Shown here in pieces: positions 47,001 to 58,981 of a stretch of DNA of 64,000 nucleotides. The stretch spans positions 236,730-300,729 of the forward strand of contig SSNU01000068.1 of the NCBI GenBank assembly GCA_012064415.1, given 5' to 3'. The DNA is from Gyrodactylus bullatarudis. Taxonomy: Eukaryota; Platyhelminthes; Monogenea; Gyrodactylidea; Gyrodactylidae. Under the pieces are notes generated by a model. The model did not search any database and was not told where the DNA came from. It saw only the letters and a program-made list of their open reading frames with translations. Made by a program: the position numbers and the translations under genes. The first letter of the stretch is position 1; every line of letters starts with the position of its first letter.

Positions 47001-50000
47001 TAGACTCGTTCGCATTCGACCCAATAATGTGAGCAATCTACCAACAATTGCTCCGTTAAATCTTAAGTCTATTCAAGTGAGTCTTGTTCCTTTTTGATTT
47101 GTTCTAAGAGAGTTTTCTCAAAAGAACTAGAAATCATTGGTTTAAAATGGACTATAGAATTAAATTGCTTTGAATAATCGAGCATTTCTATGGCTACATT
47201 TCCTCCATTTAACCCTTGAATTCCGCTGAATACAAATCTCAAATTAGTTTAATTCAGGAGATATTGATCAAAATTAGGATCTCTTTTTGTTCCAAAAACC
47301 GGCTAACTCTCAAAAAATTGCATATTTGAATTATACGGGTACGATTACTCGCGAAAATTTGTTTTACTTTTTATTTATGACCTTGAGAAATAGGTTATCA
47401 AAAAAATCGTTTAAAACAAAATTTATTTTTTTCAAAAAATCAAATGTCTTTGATTGATTATAATTATAACACGTGAAAGATGAATGATAAATCTTGCATC
47501 TTATTCCAAAAGATTGATATATTGTCTATCGAATGAGGCTTAAATGAGTTGCTAAAATAATAAGCGATATAAATTACCAAGGGGTACACTTCAAGGGTTA
47601 ATCCAGATTGTCCTTGTAAAGTAATAACTTTGCCTCTCTGATTTCTATCAATTAAATTTTATTTAGCCTCAGCCAAACAAAACTTGTGTAAATACACAGG
47701 TTCTTAGACAAAATAGTGCCTTACTAAGCCCTACTGATAAATCTTTCCGTGGAGTCAATCCTATTATTCTTTCGCCAAATAAGATTTCTGAACTTGGCCA
47801 AACAGCTTTCACCCTTGTTAATCCGCAAGACTCACCGAGTCAGAATCAGTTCAAGCTATTATCCCCAAAAATGAGCACAATGCAAAAATCTGAAAATTCC
47901 AGTCAAGATCCAAATATGGGTAAGGCTGCTACCCTATCTAGTCCTTCAGCTACACAAAGCAGCCAAATCTTTGTTATCAACGCAGCTCCTCCTAATAATC
48001 AGAATCAAGTAAAGTCTGTTGTTCAGCCGAATATTTTTCAATTCAACATACCCAACCAAGTTGGCCAACAGGTGAGTTAATCACTTTTTAATCTGGCGAT
48101 CAAAAAATCGTATTTTTTTCTTAAAAAAGGCAGAAAGTACCTCATTCAAGAGTGTTTCTCTTCTTATCAGGCTACTTTTGACGGATAGATCTTTCTTTAA
48201 AAATTAAAAATAGATGATCTGAGAGCCAACTGAAAATTTAAGGAAACATGTGGCAAAATGCTATGAAAAATTTCTTGATGTTGGAAACACTTTTGACTTT
48301 GGCCATATATGGCTAAATATTTCGTCTTAACTTGAGAGCTTCAAAGTCAGGTCATGTCACGAGATTGGGAAATGTAGCGACATTTCAAATCAGCATTATT
48401 TTAAACAAACCCACCTGTGTCATTATTCCGTTTTAAAAAGTATATGCCGCCTATAAATTAAATCCTTATTCCGTATTTCAAAAATTTAAATACTGGCATT
48501 ATATAGTGGTCGAATTAATATGTGAAGCACTTCTAATATTTATGATTCACGACTTATCTTACATAATATATTTTTCAAATCAAGACCATTCGATTCATAG
48601 AAAAATTCTCTATCGAATGATACCTAGATGAAGTTGTTACCTATCACAACTTTTCTAGTAAATGTAAATATACTATTTTTCATTGAAATTGAAAACGAAA
48701 AAATATGTGAGGCACTTTTAATCTTCTATATTTGGTGTACTCTTCTCTGAAAAAACCTAAGCTAACATTATAATCTATAATATTATAAATTTATTCAGAT
48801 TTCTCAACACGTTTTTTTGAATTTTTAAAGATATTTCGTCTAACCTGTCTCTTCAAAAATTAAGAGCTCAAGATGATTAAATACTCAAATTTAAAGTCTT
48901 GAAAATAAAGGGAAATTCTTTAAAGATTCTAATGTTCTCTCACAACATATAACAAAATCAAAAATAAAGAATAATTCCAAAAAAACCTAGTAAAAAATTG
49001 AAAAGGACAAAAATTTCTGATAGGAAATTTTAAAAGATAGCTATTTAAAAACTTGTGAACTTGAATCAAGCAAAAGCCAAACAAGATTTTAGTAAAAATT
49101 AGAAAATAATTCTAAATTTATTGAAAAAATATCTCAAGTTCTCTTCAATGAAGTCTGAAAAATGCCCAAAACGTTCAGAATACCATATGAATATTCGATC
49201 TGAATGAATCAAGGACAAATAATGTCAAAGCGACTTTTGGGATAAAACCATAGTTTCTAATGAGGAAAAGTTTGATATGGATGAACCTGGTGGCTTAAGC
49301 TGCCATTGGTGCTCAGATGGGAGGGATCCCAAGAAAATACTGAACTTCGAACATGGTGTAGCTTCAATTATGATATGATCAGCAATGATTTTCTCAGGAA
49401 CTTTACTGCTAGTTATTGTTGATGGAAAAATGTACTCAGAAAATCATCAGGAAATTTCAATTGATACCGCTTAAACACCAAAAAATATATTAATAGGAAA
49501 TTTTTGTATCTCAACACGTTAAATCATACGAGAAACAGCTTCAAAATATTGATGAACTAAAGTTTGAAAATTAAAACAATTGTTGAGAATTTTATGATTA
49601 TAATCTAGAGTATTCAATTTTTAAAACAATTTTCGAAATCTTTCAGGAGGAGGAGAATTTTTATGCTAATAAAAAGTGCCTCACATATTTTTTCGTTTTC
49701 AATTTCAATGAAAAATAGTATATTTACATTTACTAGAAAAGTTGTGATAGGTAACAACTTCATCTAGGTATCATTCGATAGAGAATTTTTCTATGAATCG
49801 AATGGTCTTGATTTGAAAAATATATTATGTAAGATAAGTCGTGAATCATAAATATTAGAAGTGCTTCACATATTAATTCGACCACTATAGATATTTCCGT
49901 TTATTAATTTTAAATAGTCATCAGATGAATATTGGAATAATGTGTTGAAAATGGATATTTTTTAAATTGATTTAAAAAGATAATTTATTCTTTGATCATA

Positions 50001-50638
50001 TATAGGCTAGAGCATTTTCAAATGTTGTCGCAACTTCTGGGATAAAATTGGTTCAAGCCTCTCCACAAAGTTTTCCCACCAAAATAATCCAATCAGATCA
50101 ACCAACTATGATTCAACCTGGTCGGCCACCCATACAATTGACGCAGCAAAATAATTTCAAGTTAGACAATCCTCTTACCAATACATCCTTGATAACAATT
50201 CAGGATGATATTTCTCTTGATAAATCACAGTTAGCCAAATTAGAGACTATTCTAGAAGATGCTAATCGTGTTACACGTCCTGATATCGCAACTATTATAG
50301 CCTTTATTGCTGGAAAGTCTCATGGACAAGGTTTAAATTCAGTTGAAATTTTTCTCGGTGAATTCAAAGAGCGTGTCTTTGATAGAAATACCGGCCAGAT
50401 CTCTGAAATGGCAGCACAAACATTTGCTCACCTTGACTATTCAAACGGTTCCCTTGAAAAGATTAAGCGCTATCAGAAACTGGATCAAACTCTCCTCGCA
50501 AAGTTACCATTTAAAAGTATACCTTCAGCTGCTAAATTTCCCATTCCTCCAGCAAGTCAATCATCTTCCTCCACAGTCCCTGCATCCACTACACCGGCAG
50601 CAACAGTAGTTTCCATCTCTTCTACAGATAATGGATAA
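44097..50638 (+). CDS. NELFA: negative elongation factor A
   Basis: NELF-A is the NELF subunit that contacts RNA polymerase II during promoter-proximal pausing. The nine exons are 44097-44285, 44318-44584, 44637-44979, 45046-45434, 45924-46138, 46208-46358, 46717-47076, 47667-48071 and 50006-50638, giving 983 aa with consistent phases. The N-terminal helical domain is followed by KPGIKMLEFDDLP, matching the conserved short segment of animal NELF-A. The C terminus has the diagnostic block ANRVTRPDIATIIAFIAG and LDYSNGSLEKIKRYQKL. The centre is an expanded Gln/Asn/Pro-rich linker, making the protein nearly twice the size of the human one (from memory about 530 aa). Intron 8 (1.9 kb) contains a Tc1-like element, and intron 4 a dispersed repeat. 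Confidence 0.9.
45590..45680. repeat. dispersed repeat copy in NELF-A intron 4
   Basis: The segment cagaattattagagtaataa onward through gataatataattcatcactt is the reverse complement of 22235-22345. It is a short non-coding repeat, and its ends are undefined. Confidence 0.6.
48502..49889 (+). mobile_element. Tc1-like transposon with 218-bp IR/DR ends
   Basis: The arms 48502-48720 and 49672-49889 look like perfect inverted repeats starting TATAGTGGTCGAATTAAT. Each arm holds an outer and an inner direct copy of a likely transposase-binding site (tatgtgaagcacttctaat and tatgtgaggcacttttaat), the IR/DR layout of many Tc1 elements. Flanking TA is consistent with a TA target. The centre holds a decayed transposase: a frame near 49255-49450 reads EEKFDMDEPGGL, followed after stops by an IVDGKMYSENHQE segment, as in Tc1/Tc3-type proteins. 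It sits inside NELF-A intron 8 and is spliced out harmlessly. Confidence 0.85.
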
Positions 50639-50969
50639 ATCTCTTTTTTATTTCTCTCTTTTGTTTTTTAATTAAAACAACTTGGAAAGATGAAGCGATA
50701 ATTATTCCAACCTTTTTACTTTCATATTTTGATATTACATTAACCCTCCCCCTCCTCAAAACAACCCTTGTATTGTATATCCGTTTATTTTGACTTATAT
50801 GATTATTTGATCTCATGAATGATCTGACTACATAAATATATTGAGGCAAGAGGTTGTATGGAAATTCTCTCTACGACCACCAAGATGAAAAGTAATTTAC
50901 ACCTTTGAATACTCTAAAAAAATAGATTATTTTCATCTACTGTACTAATAATAAAAAAATAATGCATAT

Positions 50970-53350
50970 ATGTTGAAATATACAAATTTATTAATCAAGA
51001 TATTTGTTCCTTTTTTACTCAAAATGAATTTCATTTCAATTTATATACTATACATTGCTAATTATGGTATTTCTTCTTCCTTTCAAATTTCCACCCTATC
51101 TGGACATCCATTCCCTGTTTCAAACTATTCAGATGACAACAGAAAAGGTGAGTAAAACTTTCAGCCTTACTTTAAGGAAGTATAACAGTATAGTTTTTAA
51201 TGTTCTTTCCCCATTCCATTAGCCTCCATCCCCAGTAGAATCAGGCGAGACTGGTGAAAATGCAGTCTACAAACCAGGTCCCCTGACTCGAGATGACTAC
51301 GAAGATACCTTTCAGAGGGCAGACAAGTTCACTGATCTCGAGTTGCGCAATGAACAACAGGCAATGATGGAGAATGTTGTTGATGATCGAAGGGCAGAAC
51401 TTCATCATTTGTGTGTCGATGCTGCTATAAAAGCATGGGATCCATCTAGACCTCCCTTCATTGATGCTCACTTCTCAATGTGGACAATAACCCATGATGT
51501 CTACGACGGATCTCTTAATCCTCCCAGAGCGGACTCTAAGCCTTGGAATTGTTGCCATCCCCTAGGAGAATATCAAGCCCGATGCACAGGACAAAGAGCA
51601 ATTAACACTCTTCGCAGAGATTATACTTCGGATAATTATGAGGAAGAATTAGAGGCTATGCGTCTACAGGCTGAAGCGGAACTTCAAGATGGAATCGGAG
51701 AGTTATCTCCCATTCGTTACGGTATCCATGTACCGGTAACGCCGAGTTATTCAGAAAATGCTCTCATCTCTACCCTAGCTGAAGAGTATTATTTCATTGC
51801 CGGTTACATCAGTTGGGCAGATTTAGTTGATCCTCTTCTAGTTGATAGACTCGGTTATCTCACAAAAGATCCTCTCTTGGTTGGTCTCCGCTATGATATG
51901 ACTCAAATGGCTAACGAACTAATCCTCGATAATACTGTGAGTACAGTATAGAATACTCCAAAGTAATATTTCTCTCAAGTAGATGTATCTACAACAGGTT
52001 TGGTTTATTATTGCTGTTACAGACATAAAGTTTTATATAAAAGGGCAAAAGGTTATTGGTTGGAAATATTGTTACATTACAATTGGTTCAAACTTGTTAC
52101 AAGGTTAGAGCATTATTAGTTAAATTTTGAATTAAGTTAACTGTTAAATTTCAAATTTAATTCTAATAATGTCTCTTTGGCTTGAAAAATTTTTGTTTCT
52201 AAAACTTTATACATATGTCTGAAATAAAGGCCCTTATTTTAGAAAATTCCGGCATCTCATTGTTTAATAACAAATCATTCTCGACCCCTTGTATCTCAAA
52301 TTTGAAAAAATTCCGATTCTAGATCTACCATTGATGAGCTTATTTTCAACTTTGAATTGTTAGCATTACTTCTTTTTCAGACGGATGTCAACTTTGCTGC
52401 AATTGAATATTACGAACTGCCTTATGAATTGTTGATACGTCCAGATCAGTTAAGATATGCCTGTCATATAGCTTATAGACATCCAAGAATGAAGTTTATT
52501 CTCAATCATTGTGCCATGCCGACAGATTATTGCTCTGTAATGAATCGTAAGTTTCCAAGTATCTAGGATTATCTAATTTGCATTCATTTATACATTGTAT
52601 TTCCAAGTTTAAAGGGTTATTTTTTGAACCTATTTTGATCATCAATTTTATTGAAATCAAAATACTGTATTAGCCACGAACTATTTCTATATTCTACTTT
52701 TTGACTATAGAAGTGTTAAAGTATTTTATCTATCCTATTTATTATTTATAGCCAAAAGTCAAATGTTTACCAATTGGCTGAGTGACCTGCAATACTTGAG
52801 TAAATATCCCAATGTATTTTGTAAACTTACTGGAACAACAGGGTGGTGTAACAAGACAAATTACTACACCCAAAAGCCAATTGAAACTAAAGGCTTAGTG
52901 GCAGCCTATAACAGCGAATCAGAAGAAGACGAAGATGATAAAAAGTCGCAAAATTCAACTGAAGATGATTTAATTTACGATGTGAAAAATGACTTTAGGG
53001 CAACAAACGTTATGACACAAGCTATCAATTTCTTTGGACCTGATAGATGTATCTTTGGATCTGGATGGCCAGTTTCTCGTGCTATAATTCCGGAACAGAC
53101 TGGATGGAAAGAATGTGGAATTCGACGACAGTTAACCAGTAAAATAGTCGACAGAGGAAAATCAGCCAAAGCTAGAAAGATGCAACACGAATGCCTGGAT
53201 ATATGGGAAACATGTAGATTAGTTGAACATTGTCTTGAAGAAGCAGGTCTAGGCTCTGTTGACGACAAGTATAAAGTTTTTTCCAAAAATGCTACATCTG
53301 TCTATAAACTGACAATAAGACCATACGGAGCCAACAACTTGGATGCTTGA
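50970..53350 (+). CDS. Amidohydro_2-like protein, possibly secreted pseudoenzyme
   Basis: The exons are 50970-51147, 51236-51936, 52381-52546 and 52752-53350, giving 547 aa with consistent phases (the exon-2 acceptor is the ag before tagaatcagg). The N terminus is hydrophobic and could be a signal peptide or anchor; a second ATG at 51024 is possible. The fold resembles metal-dependent amidohydrolases acting on lactones or related compounds: FIDAHFSMW near the start, FILNHCAMP, YPNVFCKLTG and CIFGSGWPVS near the end. Expected metal ligands are altered: the usual H-x-H reads H-F-S, and the usual FGSD/N-WP reads FGSGWP. Activity is therefore doubtful. An insertion rich in Glu/Asp (SESEEDEDDKK) lies before the last motif. 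Confidence 0.75.
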
Positions 53351-53566
53351 TTGCATGAATGATGTGTACATATTTTTAATATATATTATTTGATACAAAT
53401 TTCTATAAACTTGATTCAATGAGAATTTTATTGGTACTATACAAAAAATCCTTGAGACGACAATTCTGACGGACAAAATATTTTTGTCAGAATCAGAAAT
53501 TTAAAATCAAATAGATAAATGTTATTTAGTTAAAACAGTTCAACTAATTTTCAGGGTTGTTTGAAA

Positions 53567-53803
53567 ATGACAGACGCGGTTTCGGAGATAAAAGATGACT
53601 GGCAAAATAGAGAGAATCTAGAGAACATATTTTCATGTATAAAGAATGCAGTTGCATTCCTTAACAAGCTTGACATGTCAAGCAGAGAAAAACTCGCCGA
53701 ACTAGACTCAAAAATGACAAATTTGGAAAGGAAAGTTGAGCAGATTGATGCTAGTGTACAGATTAGCATAATGAAACAGAAGAATCCTAGCACAACAAAC
53801 TAA
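53567..53803 (+). CDS. BRK1: BRICK1 (HSPC300), SCAR/WAVE complex subunit
   Basis: A 78-aa coiled-coil protein, the smallest subunit of the WAVE regulatory complex that drives Arp2/3 actin nucleation downstream of Rac. Conserved features are DWQNRENLENI, an AVAFLNKLDMSSREKLAELD helix and NLERKVEQIDA. The start is the ATG at 53567. A preceding ttttcag suggests a 5'-UTR intron acceptor. It lies 216 bp after the amidohydrolase-like gene on the same strand. Confidence 0.92.
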   Translation: MTDAVSEIKDDWQNRENLENIFSCIKNAVAFLNKLDMSSREKLAELDSKMTNLERKVEQIDASVQISIMKQKNPSTTN

Positions 53804-54184
53804 TTCCAAGCTGGCCCATGCATTTTCCTATCTCCCTCAATCATGGGATTACTTTTCATTTGAATACATAATTTTTAAACATTAAAATCACACATTCTTT
53901 GATAATTAAGGTCTAGATATAATATTATCATAGAAAACTAAGTATAATCAAGTTGAGAAGATAGAAATCTAAGGCGCTAGACCCTGAATTTTCCGCAATC
54001 TAAAAACTCAGATCATAATAATTCAGTAAAAATTAATCCTCAAGTCAACATAAATTTTAAAAATTACACCAAATTTTTAATTTTACAAAATAATTTAATC
54101 TCCAATTCATTGTTTTAAATAGAAGCAACTTTATGCATATGACAAAAGAGACAATATTGATGAAAAATCTATAGCTTCTACAGA

Positions 54185-57100
54185 ATGACATTTAATCCTG
54201 GCGATAAAATCTTTGCCAAAGTCAAAGGATATCCTCATTGGCCCTGTCGAGTATGACCTATTTTTTAATTCTTACTTATTAGATTAATCCCTTGCCCGAA
54301 GGAGTGAATATTCCAAAAGGAAAATATCCAATATTTTTCTACGGAACTCATGAAGTGTAATTTTGATTAAATAACATTGCAGATACTTTCTTGCTAAAAA
54401 GGACATATTTCCATATGATAAAAACGTGGAAAAGTTTTCCAATAAAAGCAACAAATCTTCATTTCTTGAAGGTCTCAAGGAAATCCAAGAAAATCCAGAT
54501 ATTCTCTGCTATGGAAAGGTAACTCTTAATTTTTAAATCTAATCCTAGGATCCAGAAGCAGAAGAATTTCTCTTGCAATTCTATGATTTCGACTCGACAC
54601 TTACAACTGAAAATAAATCAGAAGAAAATACTGAAGCAGAATCAGAGCAGCAGCCTAATAATATCGCTAAGCGTCGAAAAATTAAACCTTCTGAAGTAGT
54701 AGTGAGCAACAAAGAAAATGAAGAAGTTATTACTCCTCCTTTGGACTTAAAGCCAGAACCAAAGAAACTTAATGCACTCGGAAGGCCAGTTAGGAAATCT
54801 GCTTCAAACTTTTCAGCCAAGAAAATGATTCTTGGAAATGATTTTGATTTTGAACCAGAAAGCTCTACTGTGCCTGTAAAAGATGATAACTCTGTATGTT
54901 GAAGATTTAACTAGCTGAATTTACTTTTATTGTTTCTTCGTTATTTTTAGGTAATTGCTAAATCTTCTGATGATAAAGAGACTTCGATCAAAACAGATGA
55001 GGCTGGTAAAAATAACGATACTAAATTTGATGAGAGTGAAGAAAAACATTACGACGATGATTTTATTGTTGATGATGAAAAGACTTTGGCCAATAAACCG
55101 GTCAAGAATCGAAGCAATTCAAAGGCAAAAGTAAAATATTATTTTCTAAAAATTATATTATCCTCTTTAGAAAAAAGACTTGGCTAGTGCAATAAAAGAG
55201 GCCAAAGCAGAAAACCAAAAGAGAAATGCTTCAGTCTATAAGAATGAGCCTGTTGTGGATTCTATGTCACCGCCGTTGGAAAAGAAAAAGAAACTAAACG
55301 GAAACTTGATTGAAGAGTGTAAAGGTGAGTAGAGAACATTTCTTTTTGTAAATTGAATTCATCTCAAACTTTTCATTCTAGATCTCGAGAAGGAAACCAA
55401 GTTAATGATGCTCGACAGGGGAATTAAAAGTTGCCTTGTACTTAACCAAGAGAATTTTTCAGCTTGCCTTGGTTTCATGAAGCAATTGGAGATGTTACAG
55501 GTACCTCTTCTCTCATTGGCTCGTTGTTACAGTATTGTTTTGACAATTAAAAAAGTATGTGAAAATATCATCCTCGGAGTTGATTATTTATTTAACCCTT
55601 GATTGAACAGTGCCGAAGATATACCAGATCAACTGAAATCAAGCTCATTGCTCAGCAGATTTTCAATAATTTTCTTGAAATCTTTACAACAGCTTCAAAG
55701 AATCAAGTATGCTCTCTCCGAGAGAATTCTCATCATATTTTATTATTGAAATTTTAAAACTTTTAGATTACTGAAGCTGACAGGGAGCTGAAGAAGCGAA
55801 CAGAATCAGTTATTAAAGCTGGCAAACTAAAGGATATTCCTAGAAATATAACAGAACTTTTCAGCTTCCAAAAGTCTTTAAACATCCCAGCAACGCCAAA
55901 TTCAGACAAGATCACCCCTCCCTTGAAAGAGGGTAGCCTGTTGGCTTCTCCAAATTGTGAGATGGCCAAGAAAGATGCAGATACTTCACTCAATGACCTG
56001 ACAGAATCCGAAGTTACCAAGGAAAATAAAAAACCTGAAGTTTCTCAGACTCCTAACGTTATGGAAGCCATTAAAAAGGCTTTCATTCGACAGGTACAGA
56101 CCAAGTCTCCGTGTGATGTAGAAAATTCTGCAATAAATTCAGATAAGAATAAAGAAGATGGTCGTCCAGCTGAAGAAATTCATCTTGAAATGGAAGGACA
56201 TGATGAAAAAATCAGAGAAAAAGAAACACACTCGACCAATGGAGCTAATGATTCTGTTGAAGATCCAAATCTTTCAGTAAGTTCATTTTGAAACATTTAT
56301 AAAACTTTCAATCAGTGTATATAGTTTTCCCCTTTTTCTATCTTTATCACAGTATCCATAACCTTGTTATTTTAATTCAAATCACTCAAGGTAAAGGGAT
56401 GGTTTTTCTGTCAAAAAATAATTTTTTTTCTTAATTATTAAGACTATGTTGCTGGTAGAACTTGAAAAGTATTCCTATTGAAAATTTTAACTTGAAAAAT
56501 GAATATTTTAGAAACCATTCTTATTCCTTGCTTTTTTTATGTACTATGAATTAAATAATTTTTTTGCGCATTAGTATTCATGCAATTTTTTCTAAATATT
56601 TTTAGAATTCATCTGAAAAGGCTGAACAGGTGGTTGAACCAGTTGAAGAGAAAGATTCCGTTCAATATCATCGTCCACCGAGTCCTTTGGATGAAGAACT
56701 CCAGCCAAAGAGTCCCAAGTCTCCCTTCCTCGAAGATTGCATTAATCCTGAGCCCAATTCTTCACTAGTTGAGTCCGGAGATTCTGTCGTTGATCGCAAA
56801 CGTGATCGGAGTCCACATGCACTTCCTCATCCACTAAAACATTACAAGCGATGTTTCCTACAAGCCTTGGGCTACGACTCTAAAGAGGAAGCTAAAGACA
56901 CCAGTAAAAATGAACATCAACCACGTAAAGAAGCTCAGTTACGAAAGAACCAGACCATAGAAAATGTTGCACCTGCTCCAGAGCATCTTGATTTAGATTC
57001 TAGAATTGCTGGTAGGTTTTAGATGATTCAAGTTAAATCTTTAAACTGAAGTAAATCAATCTATTTTTTCAGGTCTATTCCCAATGGATTCCAAGTCTTT

Positions 57101-57662
57101 TGATAAAGAGAATGACAGTAAAAGTAATCCAAGGATTGATGACTCTTCAATGAATAATATCAACTCTGAAAATATTAGTAGTAATGACCAGATCCCACCG
57201 CCCCCTCCACCTCCTCCCATACAAAATAGTAACCTTGTATTAAAGGCAAAACCCATCATCAGTCAAGTGATACATTCCAATGGAACCACTTTTTTGTCTT
57301 CTTCCTCGTGTGAGTCAAGGCTCTACAATCCACCTCTGAGTCCAGAAGAAGAAGACACCAACCGAGTCCAAAACTTGATTCAGGCAATTCCGATAACTCC
57401 AGCCTCGCCGCCTAGATCCTCGCTAAATCCTAATGATATTTTAAATTTTCTACAAAAGAAATCAGAACCCCCTGTTGAGGATGACATTGTTGAGAATAAA
57501 CTTTCCCCTGAACATGTACAATTAAATGGGTATGAAGAGACGGAGGAACAAAAACTACCTACTGATCAGACTGAAGAAAATAATGAGATTAATGCCAATG
57601 AGGGCATTGATCCTTCGCCAGAGATTAGTGCATACCTGGATGATAAACTGAGTGAAAATTGA
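54185..57662 (+). CDS. PWWP + integrase-binding-domain protein (LEDGF/HDGF-like)
   Basis: A chromatin reader: PWWP domains bind methylated H3K36 nucleosomes, and the IBD recruits partners. Eleven exons (54185-54250, 54283-54356, 54383-54518, 54549-54893, 54951-55130, 55171-55324, 55382-55554, 55611-55706, 55767-56276, 56606-57011, 57073-57662) give 909 aa. The first introns are 32, 26 and 30 bp. The PWWP domain is at residues 1-90 ([37 protein letters not shown]). An acidic/basic linker follows. The IBD lies at roughly residues 290-400 ([16 protein letters not shown] to [13 protein letters not shown]). The long C-terminal extension is unlike LEDGF: it is acidic and Ser/Pro-rich, with [14 protein letters not shown] and a proline run of eight. 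Fusion of two genes is possible, but frames join cleanly. Confidence 0.87.
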
Positions 57663-57859
57663 GAAATCTTTTATTTCAATCTATAAAATTTTTATCATTA
57701 TCTTTAGCCTCTTTTTTATTTGAATCTTTAAACTTTGTGCTTATATTTGTAATAACATAAATATTTTGGCGATTTGTAGAATTGTAGATAATATTCGACA
57801 AACACATTACTCAAGAGTGTTCCCGATCCTGTTTTACAAAGTCTTATTTACAAATAGTA

Positions 57860-58859
57860 TTAGTTCATCTTTTTGTTATCTGATTCGAATGATTCTGTTT
57901 TTTCCATAATACTGCTTCCGTCTATGTTCGGTGGGATTGGTACAGACATTCTCTTCTTCTTGGCTGGATTCATAAATCCACAATAACAACATCTATATTG
58001 GATAAATTCAAATTCTTGCTCTGTAGCCATTCCATTGTGACCAAAGCAAGAGGAACAGATCAGAGCGAATCGGTTATTGGGACCTTCTCTCATAAGAATA
58101 TCGAATAATCTTGTAGTTACTGATCGATTTTGTGGTAAAATTGGTCGGATTGTCAAACTCTTGCGATCCTTCACTGAATGCTCAAGAGAATTTCGTTTTC
58201 CCTTATTTTTCGTTTCAGTTGAGCCTTCTTTCTTATTAATCTCATAAGAATCATCGTACTTTCTCAGTAATGCCTCAGCTTTGTTAAAAGGTTCTGTCTC
58301 TTTGATATTATCGAGCTAGAAAAAATACAGTCGTCAGTCTCTAAAGTGAATCTCATGAAAGCAGTAATGGGAATACTCACAATACTTCTCTTCTTACTTT
58401 CCAATTCGGTTAGTTTGCTTTTATTTCCGTTTATATTACGATTAAAGTACCATGACACAATATTTTTAGATTTTAACATTCTAAAAGAGAATTAAATCTA
58501 AAATTTTCCATTCAATATTTCGCAGTGAAGTGATGTAACTTACAAAAATGGGATCATAAACAAAGCTAGATATGCAATAACACTCGCTATTTTTAAAAAG
58601 AAGAACACTAATAGACAAACTATGAATATAAACGCAGCATAGAGAGATGTCCAAAACGCTAAATTTTTCTGTCTCTGAGAGTAGTCATCATTCAAGAGTT
58701 TAATATTTTCTATTTGCTAAAAAAAAATACACATTTTCACGTACTTCAGTTAGATTTTCAAGAATTTCTTCTGTAGATGGCTTTCTAAGCTACGAATATT
58801 AAATAAGAGATCGAGCTTACTGAAAAAAATCGCAAAATCCTTGAAACTAGGTAAACCAT
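57860..58859 (-). CDS. LNPK: Lunapark, ER junction protein
   Basis: Lunapark stabilises three-way junctions of the tubular endoplasmic reticulum. The five exons (58859-58821, 58789-58745, 58716-58544, 58480-58381, 58315-57860) give 270 aa, with first introns of 31 and 28 bp. The N terminus has the family hairpin start (RKPSTEEILENLTEQIE), then two hydrophobic membrane segments (LAFWTSLYAAFIFIVCLLVF and VIAYLALFMIPFL). A charged linker leads to the treble-clef zinc finger: LICSSCFGHNG and YRCCYCGFMNPAKK, with four cysteines in two CxxC pairs. It is shorter than the human protein because the Pro-rich linker is reduced. Confidence 0.9.
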
Positions 58860-58981
58860 AACAGGTTTTCAAGCAAGTTTAAAATAATAATTTAAATACC
58901 CAACTTAAAATAACAAAATAGATAATTTCATATGTCTCATTACGTTTTACTTTTAGTACCATAAAAGGAGGATTATCTAAA
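58860..58981. promoter_or_regulatory. likely bidirectional promoter, LNPK / ATP synthase alpha
   Basis: 122 bp separate two divergent start codons. The sequence contains taaaataataatttaaatac and a TATA-like aaaataacaaaatag, but no motif is decisive. Shared promoter use is inferred from spacing only. Confidence 0.5.
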
